Counted from the first letter of the stretch, positions 29,642 to 38,528 are shown. The stretch: DNA of 43,691 nt from an uncultured Lachnospiraceae bacterium (GCA_910588965.1 CAJUSO010000028.1:1-43691); one strand, 5' to 3'. Numbers and translations: made by a program. Notes: a model not told the origin generated them from the sequence alone.

Positions 29642-30784
29642 ATGGTTGGGGATTGGAGGATTTGGGGAAAGAGCAAAGGAAAGGAAAAGGCATTGGAAAA
29701 AAAGCAAGCAGCGAAGCACAAAATCCTGGATTTTATGCTGGAACAAAAAAGCACGACGAAAGCGGAACTGGCAAAGAAGCTGGATTTAAGCATGCCCACC
29801 GTCCTGTCGAATATCAATGAACTGACCGAAAAAGGCTTGGTGGCAGAGACGGGGGAAATGGAATCGACAGGCGGCAGGAAGGCCAGGAAGATTTCATTGC
29901 AGGAAAATTATTGCTACGCCGTGGGCGTGGACATTACGGCGCACCATATCGGCATGGTTTTGGTAGATTTGGGCGGGGGGATTGTATCCTGGCGGCGGAT
30001 CCGTGCGGTTTTCCGGCCAGATGCGGCTTATTGCAGGGAATTAGCCGGGATGGTGCAGGGGTTCTATAAGGAAAAAGCCGCAGGGGGCAAAGTCCTTGGG
30101 GCAGGGATAGCCCTTCCCGGCATTTTAAATAAAAGCGAAAAAATCCTGGCAAAGTCCCATGCCCTGGGGCTGGAAAATTACAGCCTGAACATGATGGCGC
30201 AGATGATGGGGATGCCGGTATACTTTGAAAATGACGCCAATGCGGCTATGCTGGCAGAAAACCCGAAAAAAATAGGGAATGCGGTCTACCTTTCCCTGAA
30301 CCATACGTTGGGCGGGGCAGTCTGCATAGGCAGCAGGCTGTTTCCCGGTTCCAACCAGAAGGCAGGGGAATTTGGCCATATGCTGTTAGTGCCGGGGGGA
30401 AGGCGGTGTTATTGCGGGAAACGTGGATGTGCAGACGCCTATTGTGCCGCCAGCGTCCTGACGGAAAACGGGAAAAGCAGCCTGGATGCATTTATGGAAA
30501 AGCTCGGGAAGGATGAGGAGGCGGACAGGAAATGGGAAGCCTATCTGGAACACCTTGCCATCCTGGTTTCCAATATCCGCATGGTATTTGATACGGATGT
30601 CATTTTAGGGGGGGACGTCGGCGGGTATTTAGGCGCCTATATGGTAGAATTGGGGGAAAAAGTCTTACGGCATAGCTTGTTTGACTTGGATGTGGCATAT
30701 CTGAAGAACTGCAGTTACCAGAGAGAGGCTTCCGCTGTTGGTGTGGCAAAGCATTTTTTCCAGGAACTTACAGGGCAGTTATAA
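29642..30784 (+). CDS. ROK-family transcriptional regulator (NagC/XylR type)
   Basis: The start at 29642 has AAAGGA seven bases upstream and gives 380 residues. The N-terminal winged helix (KHKILDFMLEQKSTTKAELA, then LSMPTVLSNINELTEKGLV) is followed by a ROK sugar-kinase-like domain: AVGVDITAHHIGMVLVDLGG, FENDANAAML, GEFGHMLL and the zinc motif CYCGKRGCADAYC. By family it is a sugar-responsive repressor. The neighbouring downstream dehydrogenase and GPH symporter genes, with a dyad in their leader, are likely targets. It may also receive read-through from the VWA gene 111 bp upstream. Confidence 0.92.
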   Translation: MVGDWRIWGKSKGKEKALEKKQAAKHKILDFMLEQKSTTKAELAKKLDLSMPTVLSNINELTEKGLVAETGEMESTGGRKARKISLQENYCYAVGVDITAHHIGMVLVDLGGGIVSWRRIRAVFRPDAAYCRELAGMVQGFYKEKAAGGKVLGAGIALPGILNKSEKILAKSHALGLENYSLNMMAQMMGMPVYFENDANAAMLAENPKKIGNAVYLSLNHTLGGAVCIGSRLFPGSNQKAGEFGHMLLVPGGRRCYCGKRGCADAYCAASVLTENGKSSLDAFMEKLGKDEEADRKWEAYLEHLAILVSNIRMVFDTDVILGGDVGGYLGAYMVELGEKVLRHSLFDLDVAYLKNCSYQREASAVGVAKHFFQELTGQL

Positions 30785-30860
30785 GGGAAGGGCGGTTTTT
30801 CCTCTCTTGTGCCGCAATACCTAACAACAGAATGGATGGCATAACCGCGCGTTGGCGTGA

Positions 30861-30885
30861 GAGTCCGGTTTACCGGGCTCTTTTT
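30861..30885 (+). terminator. Rho-independent terminator after the ROK gene
   Basis: GAGTCCGG (30861-30868) and CCGGGCTC (30873-30880) pair around TTTA, followed by TTTTT. Confidence 0.85.
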
Positions 30886-30894
30886 GTTTAGCGG

Positions 30895-30922
30895 AGAATC
30901 TTGTTTAGCAGGATTCTTTTTT
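30895..30922 (+). terminator. Second tandem terminator
   Basis: AGAATCTTG (30895-30903) and CAGGATTCT (30909-30917) pair around TTTAG and are followed by TTTTT. Tandem terminators isolate the dehydrogenase operon from everything upstream. The 309-bp gap between 30784 and 31094 otherwise holds only the promoter and dyads listed next. Confidence 0.8.
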
Positions 30923-30984
30923 GTATTAATTGCATAAAAATCAGGTTATAAATTAAGCAAATATGCCGAAAATACAAAACCATG

Positions 30985-31013
30985 TTGACAAATGGGAAAG
31001 ATTGCGTGATAAT
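30985..31013 (+). promoter_or_regulatory. Promoter of the dehydrogenase-symporter operon
   Basis: TTGACA (30985-30990) and GATAAT (31008-31013) are spaced 17 bp, about 80 bp before the first gene. Confidence 0.75.
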
Positions 31014-31016
31014 GCA

Positions 31017-31058
31017 ATTACTTTAATAAAACATTTTATAAAAGTAATATATAAAATG
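31017..31058. promoter_or_regulatory. Candidate ROK operator: two overlapping dyads
   Basis: CATTTTATA (31032-31040) and TATAAAATG (31050-31058) are a perfect 9-bp inverted repeat with a 9-bp spacer. Overlapping it, ATTACTTT (31017-31024) and AAAGTAAT (31041-31048) form a second perfect 8-bp dyad. They lie just downstream of the promoter -10, suiting a roadblock repressor. ROK regulators bind AT-rich dyads of this kind. Assignment to the ROK gene at 29642 is inferred from adjacency. Confidence 0.6.
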
Positions 31059-31093
31059 AACAAATAAATAAAATAATAAAGGAGGAAATCAAA

Positions 31094-32116
31094 ATGTTAC
31101 AGCAGGTGATGACAGCGCCAGGAAAAATCGCATTTCAGGAAGTTCCCATGCCGGAGGTTATGGAAGGCCAGGTATTGGTGAGAATCAGGGACATCGGCAT
31201 TTGCGGCTCGGATATCCATGTATACCATGGGGAGCATCCCTTCACGTCTTACCCAGTGACCCAGGGGCATGAGGTGTCAGGGGAAATCTCAGCAATCGGG
31301 CAAAAGGTTACAGGGCTGCAGGTTGGCCAGAAGGTCACCATTGAGCCGCAGATATACTGCGGGCATTGCCACCCATGCAGGCATGGCAAGTACAACCTCT
31401 GCGAGGAGCTGAAGGTCATGGGCTTCCAGGACACCGGGATGGCTTCAGAGTATTTTGCAGTGGATGCTTCGAAGGTAACTCCCATCCCAGAAGAGATGTC
31501 TTTTGAGGAAGGGGCGATGATTGAGCCTTTGGCGGTGGCAGTCCATGGGGTAAAGCAGGTAGGGGATGTGGCAGGCATGAATATCGCAGTCATCGGCGCA
31601 GGGCCCATCGGGAACCTGGTAGCGCAGGCCGCCAAGGGCATGGGGGCGGCTAAAGTGATGGTCACTGATGTCAGCAGCCTGCGCCTGGAAAAAGCAAAGG
31701 AATGCGGGATTGATGTCTGTGTGAATACAAGGGAAAAAGATTTTGGGGAGGCGTTGCTGGAGGCGTTTGGGCCGGATAAGGCAGATGTGATTTATGACTG
31801 TGCTGGGAACAACATTACGATGGGGCAGGCCATCCAGCATGCCAGGAAGGGAAGCACCATTGTCTTGGTGGCCGTATTTGCCGGGATGGCAGAGATAGAC
31901 TTGGCGGTTGCAAATGACCACGAACTGGATATTAAGAGCACGATGATGTACCGCCATGAGGATTACCTGGACGGGATTGCGCTGGTAAAGGAAGGGAAGG
32001 TGCACCTGAAGCCTTTGGTTTCTAAGGTATTTGCGTTCCAGGATTACTTAGAGGCTTACCAGTACATAGACAGTAACAGGGAAACCACCATGAAAGTGAT
32101 TATAAAGGTACAATAA
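31094..32116 (+). CDS. Zinc-dependent medium-chain alcohol/polyol dehydrogenase
   Basis: This 340-residue protein has catalytic zinc ligands C37 (GICGSDIHVYHG), H59/E60 (GHEVSG) and E144 (IEPLAVAVHG). The structural zinc cysteines are C89, C92, C95 and C103 (CGHCHPC...C), and the NAD-binding loop is GAGPIG (168-173). It resembles the sorbitol/threonine/galactitol dehydrogenase branch; which alcohol is oxidised cannot be read from sequence. An AAAGGAGG site precedes ATG. It is followed by a GPH symporter, which suggests uptake and oxidation of a sugar, sugar acid or polyol under ROK control. Confidence 0.93.
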   Translation: MLQQVMTAPGKIAFQEVPMPEVMEGQVLVRIRDIGICGSDIHVYHGEHPFTSYPVTQGHEVSGEISAIGQKVTGLQVGQKVTIEPQIYCGHCHPCRHGKYNLCEELKVMGFQDTGMASEYFAVDASKVTPIPEEMSFEEGAMIEPLAVAVHGVKQVGDVAGMNIAVIGAGPIGNLVAQAAKGMGAAKVMVTDVSSLRLEKAKECGIDVCVNTREKDFGEALLEAFGPDKADVIYDCAGNNITMGQAIQHARKGSTIVLVAVFAGMAEIDLAVANDHELDIKSTMMYRHEDYLDGIALVKEGKVHLKPLVSKVFAFQDYLEAYQYIDSNRETTMKVIIKVQ

Positions 32117-32154
32117 CGCTGCTTGGCAGACAGAATGGCAGGAGGGCTATGGGA

Positions 32155-33528
32155 ATGAAAGAGACGGATGGGAAAGTACCGCTGATTAGCAAGATAGCAT
32201 ATGGTTTTGGGGATGTGGGGTGTAATTTTAGCTGGATGTTTGTAAGCAACTTTCTGATGATATTTTATACGGACGTGTTTGGGATTAGCATGGCGGCAGT
32301 GTCTGGCCTGATGCTGTTTTCCAGGTTTTGGGACGCCATCAATGACCCGGTGATTGGGGGGCTGACGGATAAGACCAAGTCCAGGTGGGGGCGTTACCGC
32401 CCCTGGCTGCTGTTTGCCGCCCCGGTTACGGCTGTCATCCTGATGCTGACATTCTGGGCGCATCCGGGCTGGCCGGATGGGGCGAAGATTGTGTATATGG
32501 TAGTAACCTATTGCCTGCTGGTGTTAGGCTACACCTGCGTGAATATCCCTTATGGGACCTTGTGCGGGGCTATGACCCAGAATATTGACGAGCGGGCAAA
32601 AATCAATACCTCCCGTTCGGTCGCTGCCATGGTTGCGATTGGGATTATCAATATTATCACCGTCCCATTGGTCACAAAGTTTGGCAGCGCCAGCGCCATG
32701 CAGGGATACCTTACGGTAGCGGCTTTGTACGGATGCATCTTTGCCGCCTGCCACCTCTTCTGTTTTGCCAAGACCAAGGAAGTGGTGGAAATCCCAGAAA
32801 AGGAAAAGACGCCGCTGCGGGTGCAGCTTCGGGCAGTTGCCCAGAATAAGCCTTACCTCCTGGCATTGGCAGGGCAAGTCCTGTTTGGGTTTACCCTGTA
32901 TGGGAGGAATGCGGATATCTTGTATTATTTTACTTATGTGGAGGGGGATGCTGCTTACTATACCATGTATTCCATGTGCATTATCATCCCTTCGGTGATT
33001 GGGGCGGCCTGTTTCCAGCCTGTTTTCAAAAAGACCAATAACAAAGGCCTGGCAGCGTCTATCTTTGCCCTGCTGACAGGAATCAGCATGCTGGCGCTGT
33101 ACTTATTCAGCGTGCAGGAAACGCCTATCTTCTTTTATGGGGTTTCCGCATTGACCCAGTTCTTTTTCTCAGGGTTTAATACGGCAATTTATGCGATTGT
33201 CCCAGATTGTGCAGAGTATGGGCAGTGGAAAACGGGGCTGCGCAATGATGGGTTCCAGTATGCCTTCATTTCCCTGGGGAACAAGGTGGGGATGGCTCTT
33301 GGGACGGCCTTGCTGGCAGGGCTTCTGGGGAAATTTGGGTATGTTGCCAACCAGCAGCAGAATGATTCTGTCATCCTTGTCATGAAGCATGCGTTTACGA
33401 CAGTCCCAGGCATATTGTGGGTTGTAACGGCGGCTGTCCTGTTTTTCTACCGTTTAAATAGGACGCGTTACAATGAGATTGTGAAGGAATTAAAGGCCAG
33501 GAAGGACGGGGGATCCGCTTCTGCCTGA
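32155..33528 (+). CDS. GPH-family (MelB-like) sugar:cation symporter
   Basis: The protein is 457 residues from ATG 32155; the ATG at 32149 is only two bases from GGAGGG, so the second is preferred. About 12 TM segments are visible. Hallmarks of the glycoside-pentoside-hexuronide family include AYGFGDVGCNF at the start, FSRFWDAINDPVIGGLTD with the cation-site Asp residues, and KTKSRWGRYRPWLL. It imports a glycoside, pentose or hexuronide with Na+ or H+. It is co-transcribed with the dehydrogenase (about 38-bp gap). A GGATCC-adjacent C-terminus ends in the polar tail KARKDGGSASA. Confidence 0.93.
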   Translation: MKETDGKVPLISKIAYGFGDVGCNFSWMFVSNFLMIFYTDVFGISMAAVSGLMLFSRFWDAINDPVIGGLTDKTKSRWGRYRPWLLFAAPVTAVILMLTFWAHPGWPDGAKIVYMVVTYCLLVLGYTCVNIPYGTLCGAMTQNIDERAKINTSRSVAAMVAIGIINIITVPLVTKFGSASAMQGYLTVAALYGCIFAACHLFCFAKTKEVVEIPEKEKTPLRVQLRAVAQNKPYLLALAGQVLFGFTLYGRNADILYYFTYVEGDAAYYTMYSMCIIIPSVIGAACFQPVFKKTNNKGLAASIFALLTGISMLALYLFSVQETPIFFYGVSALTQFFFSGFNTAIYAIVPDCAEYGQWKTGLRNDGFQYAFISLGNKVGMALGTALLAGLLGKFGYVANQQQNDSVILVMKHAFTTVPGILWVVTAAVLFFYRLNRTRYNEIVKELKARKDGGSASA

Positions 33529-33546
33529 CAGGGCAGCAAAATCCTA

Positions 33547-33615
33547 TTGAGGAGAGAGCCTTCTTATGCTAAGATAAATGCATCGGTTGGGGAGCCTGGC
33601 AGGCAGGCTTCCCAA
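33547..33615 (+). promoter_or_regulatory. Promoter and 5' leader hairpin of the methyltransferase gene
   Basis: TTGAGG (33547-33552) and TAAGAT (33570-33575) have a 17-bp spacer. Immediately downstream TTGGGGAGCCTG (33587-33598) pairs with CAGGCTTCCCAA (33604-33615) over 12 bp (one G-T) around GCAGG, flanked by ATCGG on both sides. The hairpin would start close to the 5' end of the transcript and has no T tail, so it looks like an mRNA-stability or binding element and not a terminator. Confidence 0.55.
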
Positions 33616-33684
33616 TCCATCGGATAAAGTATGGGAAGGAAGGTACGGGTTCCTTGTTATCAGGCAAGTGCCCTGGAAGGATTT

Positions 33685-35706
33685 ATGCAAACTGGCAATC
33701 GTATGCTGCCTCTTTCGGAGGCGTGCAAAGAACTGTCCATTTCATTGGCCACAGGCCAGAACTGGGTTAAGCGGGGCAAGTTAGTCCCGTCTGCAAAGAT
33801 AGGGCGTTCGCTGTTTTTTAGCCGCGCCTATGTGGAACGCTTCAAAGCGGACATTCAAAGCGGCAAGGATGCTTCCTTGAAAAGCCGCCGTAATAAAAAA
33901 TATGTATCCGGGAACCAGATGTACCATTCCTATCTTCCGGATGGCTCCAGGAACCGGATAGCCATACAGTCCCTGGTTTCTGTGATAGAAAACAGGCAGA
34001 TTGAGGTTACGGATGGGATTCTGTGCATGCTTGTGGCAGAATGCGCCGTCCAGCTGCTGAGGGATAAATATGGCAGGGCAAAGCGTTCCCAAGGCCTTCT
34101 GGCGTATCTTAGCGGGAAATTGGATTTGGGGGAATGCTCTTTTTTGGTGGAAGATATCATAAGGCCGTATCCATTGCTGCTTGGCATGGCAGGCCTGTAC
34201 CCAGAGTTATTTGGTTCCCATTATGTGTATGAAGAAGGGGAGGATGTGCTAGGCCTTTTATATATTTCCCTAAAGAACATGGGGAACCGGAAGGCGTCTG
34301 GGGCATATTATACGCCGGCCCATATTGTGAAAGCATTGTGCAGCCGGCTTTTTTGCAGGAAGGAGGCAAAGGGCTGGGAGGTGCAAGATCCCTGCTGCGG
34401 CACAGGGAATTTTATCCTGCAGCTGCCGCCTGGGATTCCCGCCCACCATGTTTTTGGGAATGATGTGGACGCCATAAGTGTAAAAATAGCCAGGATTAAT
34501 TATGCCTTAAAGTACGGTATTACAGATGCCGCTGTGATTTACAGCCATATCACAGAAGGGGATTACCTTTTGGAGGAGCCAAAGCGGCATTATGATGTAA
34601 TCATCGGGAACCCGCCCTGGGGATATGGGTTTTCAGAGGCGCAGAAAAAGCAGCTCCGGGAAAAATATACCGTCGCGGCCGGTGCGGGCATAGAATCCTA
34701 TGATGTTTTTATCGAACAGGCGTTGCGCCAATTAAAGCCGGATGGAATCCTGTCTTTCGTCCTGCCAGAGGCAATCCTGCATGTGAAATCCCACGCCCTG
34801 ATCCGCCAAAGGATGCTGGACGCCTGCACATTCCAGTATATCGGTTTTTTGGGGAATGCATTTGACGGGGTACAGTGCCCTTCCCTAATCCTGCAGGCGG
34901 CCCTTACAGGGGATGGATCTGGCCGCAGGGGCATGGTGGGGACGGTTGTAAATGACGGCGCCCAGGAATATACCATCCAAACGCGGCGGAAGGTGGGCCC
35001 GGAGGGCATCAGCCTCCCTATGACGGATGAAGAGTATGCAGTCATTCGGAAAATGGACGGCCTCCCAGGTAAGGCTACCCTTGCCGGGCAGGCTGCATTT
35101 GCGTTGGGGATTGTAACTGGGGATAATAAAGAATGGGTAAAAAAAGAAAAAAGCGGTGCGGCCGAGATGGTCCTAAAGGGCCTGCATCTATCGAAATTCA
35201 AATATAAGCCTTCAGATTGTTACCTTACCTTCAGGCCGGAGGCCTTCCAGCAGACGGCGCCTTCCAGGTACTACCGGGCAAAAGAAAAGCTGCTGTACCG
35301 GTTTATATGCAGCCAATTGGTCTTTGCCTATGACGACGCCCAGGTATTGCCCTTAAATAGCTGCAATGTGCTGATTCCAGAAATTGAGGGGCTGCAGGTA
35401 AAATACATCCTGGCAGTGCTCAATGCAGGGGCGGTGCAGTTTTATTATAAAAAGAAGTTCCAGTCGGTCAAAATCCTGCGTTCCCATCTGGAAGAAATCC
35501 CCATACCGCCTGCCGCAAAAGAGACACAGGATAAAATCGTGGGAATGGTGGATGCTATCCTTGGCGCCCACGGCCCGGAGGCAGTGGAAAAATGGTATGG
35601 GGCGATTGAGCATGAGGTTGCCAAGCTATACGGCCTCACAGCAGAAGAATGCAGGCTTATCCAGCATTCCCTGGAAGGGGAAAACCGTTACCTCCCCACC
35701 TGCTGA
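33685..35706 (+). CDS. Type IIG-like adenine-N6 DNA methyltransferase with N-terminal HTH
   Basis: The start at 33685 has GGAAGG upstream and gives 673 residues. Residues about 8-55 are an excisionase/MerR-like HTH (LPLSEACKELSISLATGQNW, KIGRSLFFSRAYVERF). The methyltransferase core has KASGAYYTP (203-211), SAM motif I DPCCGTGNF (235-243), FGNDVD, and catalytic NPPW (309-312). The C-terminus (about 480-673) matches the target-recognition region of Eco57I/TaqI-type enzymes. I see no PD-(D/E)XK or HNH motif and no restriction gene beside it, so it appears to be an orphan methylase. The layout recalls C. difficile CamA (same KASGxYYTP and NPP signatures), which acts epigenetically. Target sequence unknown. 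Confidence 0.88.
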   Translation: MQTGNRMLPLSEACKELSISLATGQNWVKRGKLVPSAKIGRSLFFSRAYVERFKADIQSGKDASLKSRRNKKYVSGNQMYHSYLPDGSRNRIAIQSLVSVIENRQIEVTDGILCMLVAECAVQLLRDKYGRAKRSQGLLAYLSGKLDLGECSFLVEDIIRPYPLLLGMAGLYPELFGSHYVYEEGEDVLGLLYISLKNMGNRKASGAYYTPAHIVKALCSRLFCRKEAKGWEVQDPCCGTGNFILQLPPGIPAHHVFGNDVDAISVKIARINYALKYGITDAAVIYSHITEGDYLLEEPKRHYDVIIGNPPWGYGFSEAQKKQLREKYTVAAGAGIESYDVFIEQALRQLKPDGILSFVLPEAILHVKSHALIRQRMLDACTFQYIGFLGNAFDGVQCPSLILQAALTGDGSGRRGMVGTVVNDGAQEYTIQTRRKVGPEGISLPMTDEEYAVIRKMDGLPGKATLAGQAAFALGIVTGDNKEWVKKEKSGAAEMVLKGLHLSKFKYKPSDCYLTFRPEAFQQTAPSRYYRAKEKLLYRFICSQLVFAYDDAQVLPLNSCNVLIPEIEGLQVKYILAVLNAGAVQFYYKKKFQSVKILRSHLEEIPIPPAAKETQDKIVGMVDAILGAHGPEAVEKWYGAIEHEVAKLYGLTAEECRLIQHSLEGENRYLPTC

Positions 35707-35769
35707 AGGCATTGCCTTGCCAGGGGATGGGCAGGGTTTCCCTTTCCGCTTCCGTTTGGGAGCGTCTGT

Positions 35770-36216
35770 TTATGCAGACGTCCCGGGAGCGCTTTCGGCA
35801 GAAGCTGCGCCGGTTTTTGGCTGGCTTCCAGAGACAGCTTCCCCCACCACGTCTGCCATCGGCACGATGCAGTCTATTACCACGCCCCGGACATTGAATT
35901 CCAATACGCCCAAAGGCTCATGGTGGATAAGGGCGAAGGAGCCCCCTTCCTGGAACTGCATTTCTATGGGGAAATCCAACCGGCCTGCGATGCGCCCCAA
36001 ATCATCCGGGGTGACATGGCCGTCTAAAGCTGTGATTTTAATTTCTACATCCTTGTTGTTGATTTCCAATGAGACCTGGATTTTTATCCCTTCTTGGTTT
36101 ACGAGGTTGGCAGCCAGGATGCAGGTATTCCCCTTCATCCCTCCGGCAAAGTTCCAGCCAGTGATAATCCTCAGGTGTTCCATAATCGTCCCAGCAGTCT
36201 TGATAATCTGTTTCAT
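35770..36216 (-). CDS. Unknown 148-residue protein
   Basis: The gene has GAAAGGA eight bases before ATG and a clear promoter, so it is likely real. The protein is soluble, with alternating strands (GNTCILAANLVNQEG, IQVSLEINNKDVEIKITALDG) and a second half containing RIAGRLDFPIEMQFQ and FNVRGVVIDCIVPMA. It ends in an Ala/Ser/Gly-rich tail. There is no signal peptide or TM segment. The pattern suggests a small alpha/beta fold; I do not recognise the family. It converges on the methyltransferase gene with 63 bp between stops, where a CGTCTG/CAGACG hairpin (about 35764-35781) overlaps its stop codon. Confidence 0.75.
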   Translation of the reverse strand: MKQIIKTAGTIMEHLRIITGWNFAGGMKGNTCILAANLVNQEGIKIQVSLEINNKDVEIKITALDGHVTPDDLGRIAGRLDFPIEMQFQEGGSFALIHHEPLGVLEFNVRGVVIDCIVPMADVVGEAVSGSQPKTGAASAESAPGTSA

Positions 36217-36283
36217 CGTGTTATCCTTTCTATTTTATCCCAGCTTATGTGCAGGGAATATTTTTCGGCATGGACCGTTATCT

Positions 36284-36312
36284 AGTATAGCGTATTTTGG
36301 GGGAATTGTAAA
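36284..36312 (-). promoter_or_regulatory. Promoter of the 148-residue protein gene
   Basis: On the minus strand TTTACA and TATACT are spaced 17 bp. The -35 lies about 30 bp beyond the 3' end of the histidine kinase gene, so this gene is transcribed independently of the two-component system although co-directional. Confidence 0.7.
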
Positions 36313-36342
36313 ATAGAAAATGATAAAACCCCTGCTTGCAGC

Positions 36343-37668
36343 CTATGGGCCTGGGGCATGGTGGATTGGGAAGGTAAACGTGCTCCCTCCTCCGTCGGTG
36401 TCGCAGACAGAAATCCTGCCCCCATGGGCGCGGCAGATTTCTTTTGCGATGGAAAGCCCCAGGCCAAAGTGCCCTTTCTGGCTGCGGGAAGGGTCGGCGC
36501 GGTAAAACCTGCCAAAGATGTTCCCTTTCTCTGCATCAGGGATCCCAATCCCCGTATCAATCACTTGGATACAGCATTTTGCGCGGAGGCGGAACAGCCT
36601 TAAGGTGACTTGCTGGCCAGCTGGGGTATAGGAGAGGGCGTTGTCCAGCAGGATGACAACTGCCTGTTCAATCCGCTGGGGGTCACAGAGGCAGGGATAG
36701 CCCTCCTGCCCTTCGATGGAAAGGGTGAGGGAGAGCTGCCTTTGGGCTGCAAGGGGGGCATATCTTTCATAAATGGACTGCAGTAATTCTGCCAGGCTGG
36801 CCTCTTGGGCCTGGAACTGCAGGCCAGCCAGCTCCATGCTGGCCAGGCACAGGAGGTCTTGGACGAAGCGTTCCATCCGGGACATTTCATTCCCCAGCAA
36901 AGAGAAGATGCGTTGGGATTTCTCTGTGCCGGGGTTGTTTTTTAGGAGGGACAGCCCGGTCCGAAACACCGCCAGGGGGGAGCGCAGTTCATGGGAGGCA
37001 AAGGCGATGAACTGTTTTTGCCGTTCATCGTTTTGGATGAGGGGCTGCAGGACATGGGAAGTAAATAAGTAGGAAAACAGGTACAGCCCCAGTATGGAAG
37101 CCAGCCAGATAAAGCCAAACCAAAGGCGCTGTGTGCGCACATCCTGCAGGAAGCTGCCCAGGCTGTACAGGTAAAGCACATCCACCTCACGTTCTTTTTC
37201 AAAAAAGCGGGCGTCCATCACCAGAAAGCGCTCTTTGCCGCTCGTATATTCAAAAAAATCCTGTTCCATTTTGGAAGAGACTGTCCCTGTGCCAGGGATA
37301 TTTTTGATTGGGGAAGAAACCTCTCCCTGATTTGCCGCCAAATGGATTGCTTTTTTTACATCCTGGATAAGCGCCTGTTTTTCTTGGGGGAGCGCTACAG
37401 AAGTTAGGGTGGAGGGGACGCCCCCCGTTTCAATGGAAAGGGCGTTTTGGGCATTCCCGGTACTGCGCATGTACCATTCAATGCTGATGTTTTTGGAAGC
37501 ATACAAATCAGAGGAAATGGTATTTGCCTGTAAGAAAAAGAGGGCCTTTACCTGGCCATACATATTTTTTTCGGAGACATGGAGGCAGCATAGCACGATA
37601 ATAAGCACAATCCATGCCATGGTAAAACAGCAGATGACGGATAATTTCCGGCGGGCTTTTTGGAACAT
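36343..37668 (-). CDS. Sensor histidine kinase
   Basis: This 441-residue protein has AGGAGG seven bases before ATG. TM1 is at about 11-30, an extracellular sensor loop spans about 31-180 with no recognised domain, and TM2 is at about 182-203. The HisKA box ASHELRSP gives phospho-acceptor H226. The ATPase domain has the N box LLDNALSYTP, G1 DTGIGIP, F box GRFYRAD and G2 HFGLGLSIAKEI. All catalytic boxes are intact and there is no HAMP or PAS domain. It is encoded 52 bp after its response regulator and is predicted to control the ABC transporter at 39.2 kb through the shared repeats described at 38495 and 39023. Confidence 0.93.
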   Translation of the reverse strand: MFQKARRKLSVICCFTMAWIVLIIVLCCLHVSEKNMYGQVKALFFLQANTISSDLYASKNISIEWYMRSTGNAQNALSIETGGVPSTLTSVALPQEKQALIQDVKKAIHLAANQGEVSSPIKNIPGTGTVSSKMEQDFFEYTSGKERFLVMDARFFEKEREVDVLYLYSLGSFLQDVRTQRLWFGFIWLASILGLYLFSYLFTSHVLQPLIQNDERQKQFIAFASHELRSPLAVFRTGLSLLKNNPGTEKSQRIFSLLGNEMSRMERFVQDLLCLASMELAGLQFQAQEASLAELLQSIYERYAPLAAQRQLSLTLSIEGQEGYPCLCDPQRIEQAVVILLDNALSYTPAGQQVTLRLFRLRAKCCIQVIDTGIGIPDAEKGNIFGRFYRADPSRSQKGHFGLGLSIAKEICRAHGGRISVCDTDGGGSTFTFPIHHAPGP

Positions 37669-37720
37669 GAGTAATCCTCCTGTTGGGTTGTGGCGTCCCT
37701 CTGCCTTGCGGGACAGTATG

Positions 37721-38410
37721 TCATGGAAGTTTTCCTGGGCGGGAGGTCAGGCAGTAGCCTTGGCGGTGGATGGTCTTGATTTCAACGCTGGTATGCAGGG
37801 CGCTTAGCTTTTTCCGCAAAAGGTAGATATAATTGTCCAGGTTCCCATCTTCAATTTCTGCGTGGGGGCCCCATACGTTTCCGATAATCTGCATCCTTGT
37901 CAAAGTTTGGCGGGGATTGCGGAACAGGTAGGCGAGGAGGGCGGCTTCCCTGGGGGGCAGCGGGAAGCTGCGGTCTTTATGGATTAATTTAGACTCCTTT
38001 TCCGAAAAGCACAGGTCTTCAAATTGGAGCAGGAAAGGGCTGGCGGAATCCAGGGTCCTGCGCATAACGCTGCGGATGCGGGCAAATAGTTCCCCTAAGT
38101 CAAAGGGCTTAACCAGGTAGTCGTCAGCGCCGGAATCCAGGCCTGCAATCTTATCAGAGGATCCGCCAAGGGCGGTGATGATGATGACAGGGGTGGCCAC
38201 ATTGCTTTGGCGCATCCGTTTTAAGATGCTTTCGCCGGTGAGGCCAGGGAGCATACGGTCTAAAAGGATGATATCATGGAGGGACTGCAAGGCCAGCAGA
38301 AGGCCTTCAGATCCGTCGTGGCAGATGTCGGCGCAGTAGCCTTCCGCTTCCAAGGCATAAGACATAAGCTCTGCCAGGCTGGCGTCGTCTTCAATAATTA
38401 AGATTCTCAT
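37721..38410 (-). CDS. OmpR/PhoB-family response regulator
   Basis: The start at 38410 has GAAAGGA upstream and gives 229 residues. The receiver has the acidic pair D8/D9, phospho-acceptor D51 (ILLDRMLPG), the conserved Thr/Ala region IIITALGG and the Lys of YLVKPFD. The C-terminal winged helix (LPPREAALLAYLFRNPRQTL, DNYIYLLRKKL and IKTIHRQGYCL) is of the OmpR type. Such regulators bind direct repeats with an 11-bp period. Exactly that pattern (TTAGAGGACTT) lies in its own promoter and in the transporter promoter, so positive autoregulation is likely. Confidence 0.95.
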   Translation of the reverse strand: MRILIIEDDASLAELMSYALEAEGYCADICHDGSEGLLLALQSLHDIILLDRMLPGLTGESILKRMRQSNVATPVIIITALGGSSDKIAGLDSGADDYLVKPFDLGELFARIRSVMRRTLDSASPFLLQFEDLCFSEKESKLIHKDRSFPLPPREAALLAYLFRNPRQTLTRMQIIGNVWGPHAEIEDGNLDNYIYLLRKKLSALHTSVEIKTIHRQGYCLTSRPGKLP

Positions 38411-38494
38411 AGCGGGCGGTCCTTTCTCTTTCGGTCTGTTTCTCTTAGTTTCCCACATCCTGCACAGGAAAGGCAGTGTGGGGGCTTATAAAAC

Positions 38495-38528
38495 AGTATA
38501 CCATAAAAGTTCTCTAAAAGTCCTCTAA
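38495..38528 (-). promoter_or_regulatory. Autoregulated promoter: two 11-bp direct repeats and -10
   Basis: Reading the minus strand, TTAGAGGACTT (38518-38528) is followed without gap by TTAGAGAACTT (38507-38517), then six bases, then TATACT (38495-38500) preceded by TATGG. There is no good -35; the repeats occupy its place, as in PhoB/OmpR class II activated promoters. The same repeat occurs upstream of the transporter at 39023. Confidence 0.78.
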
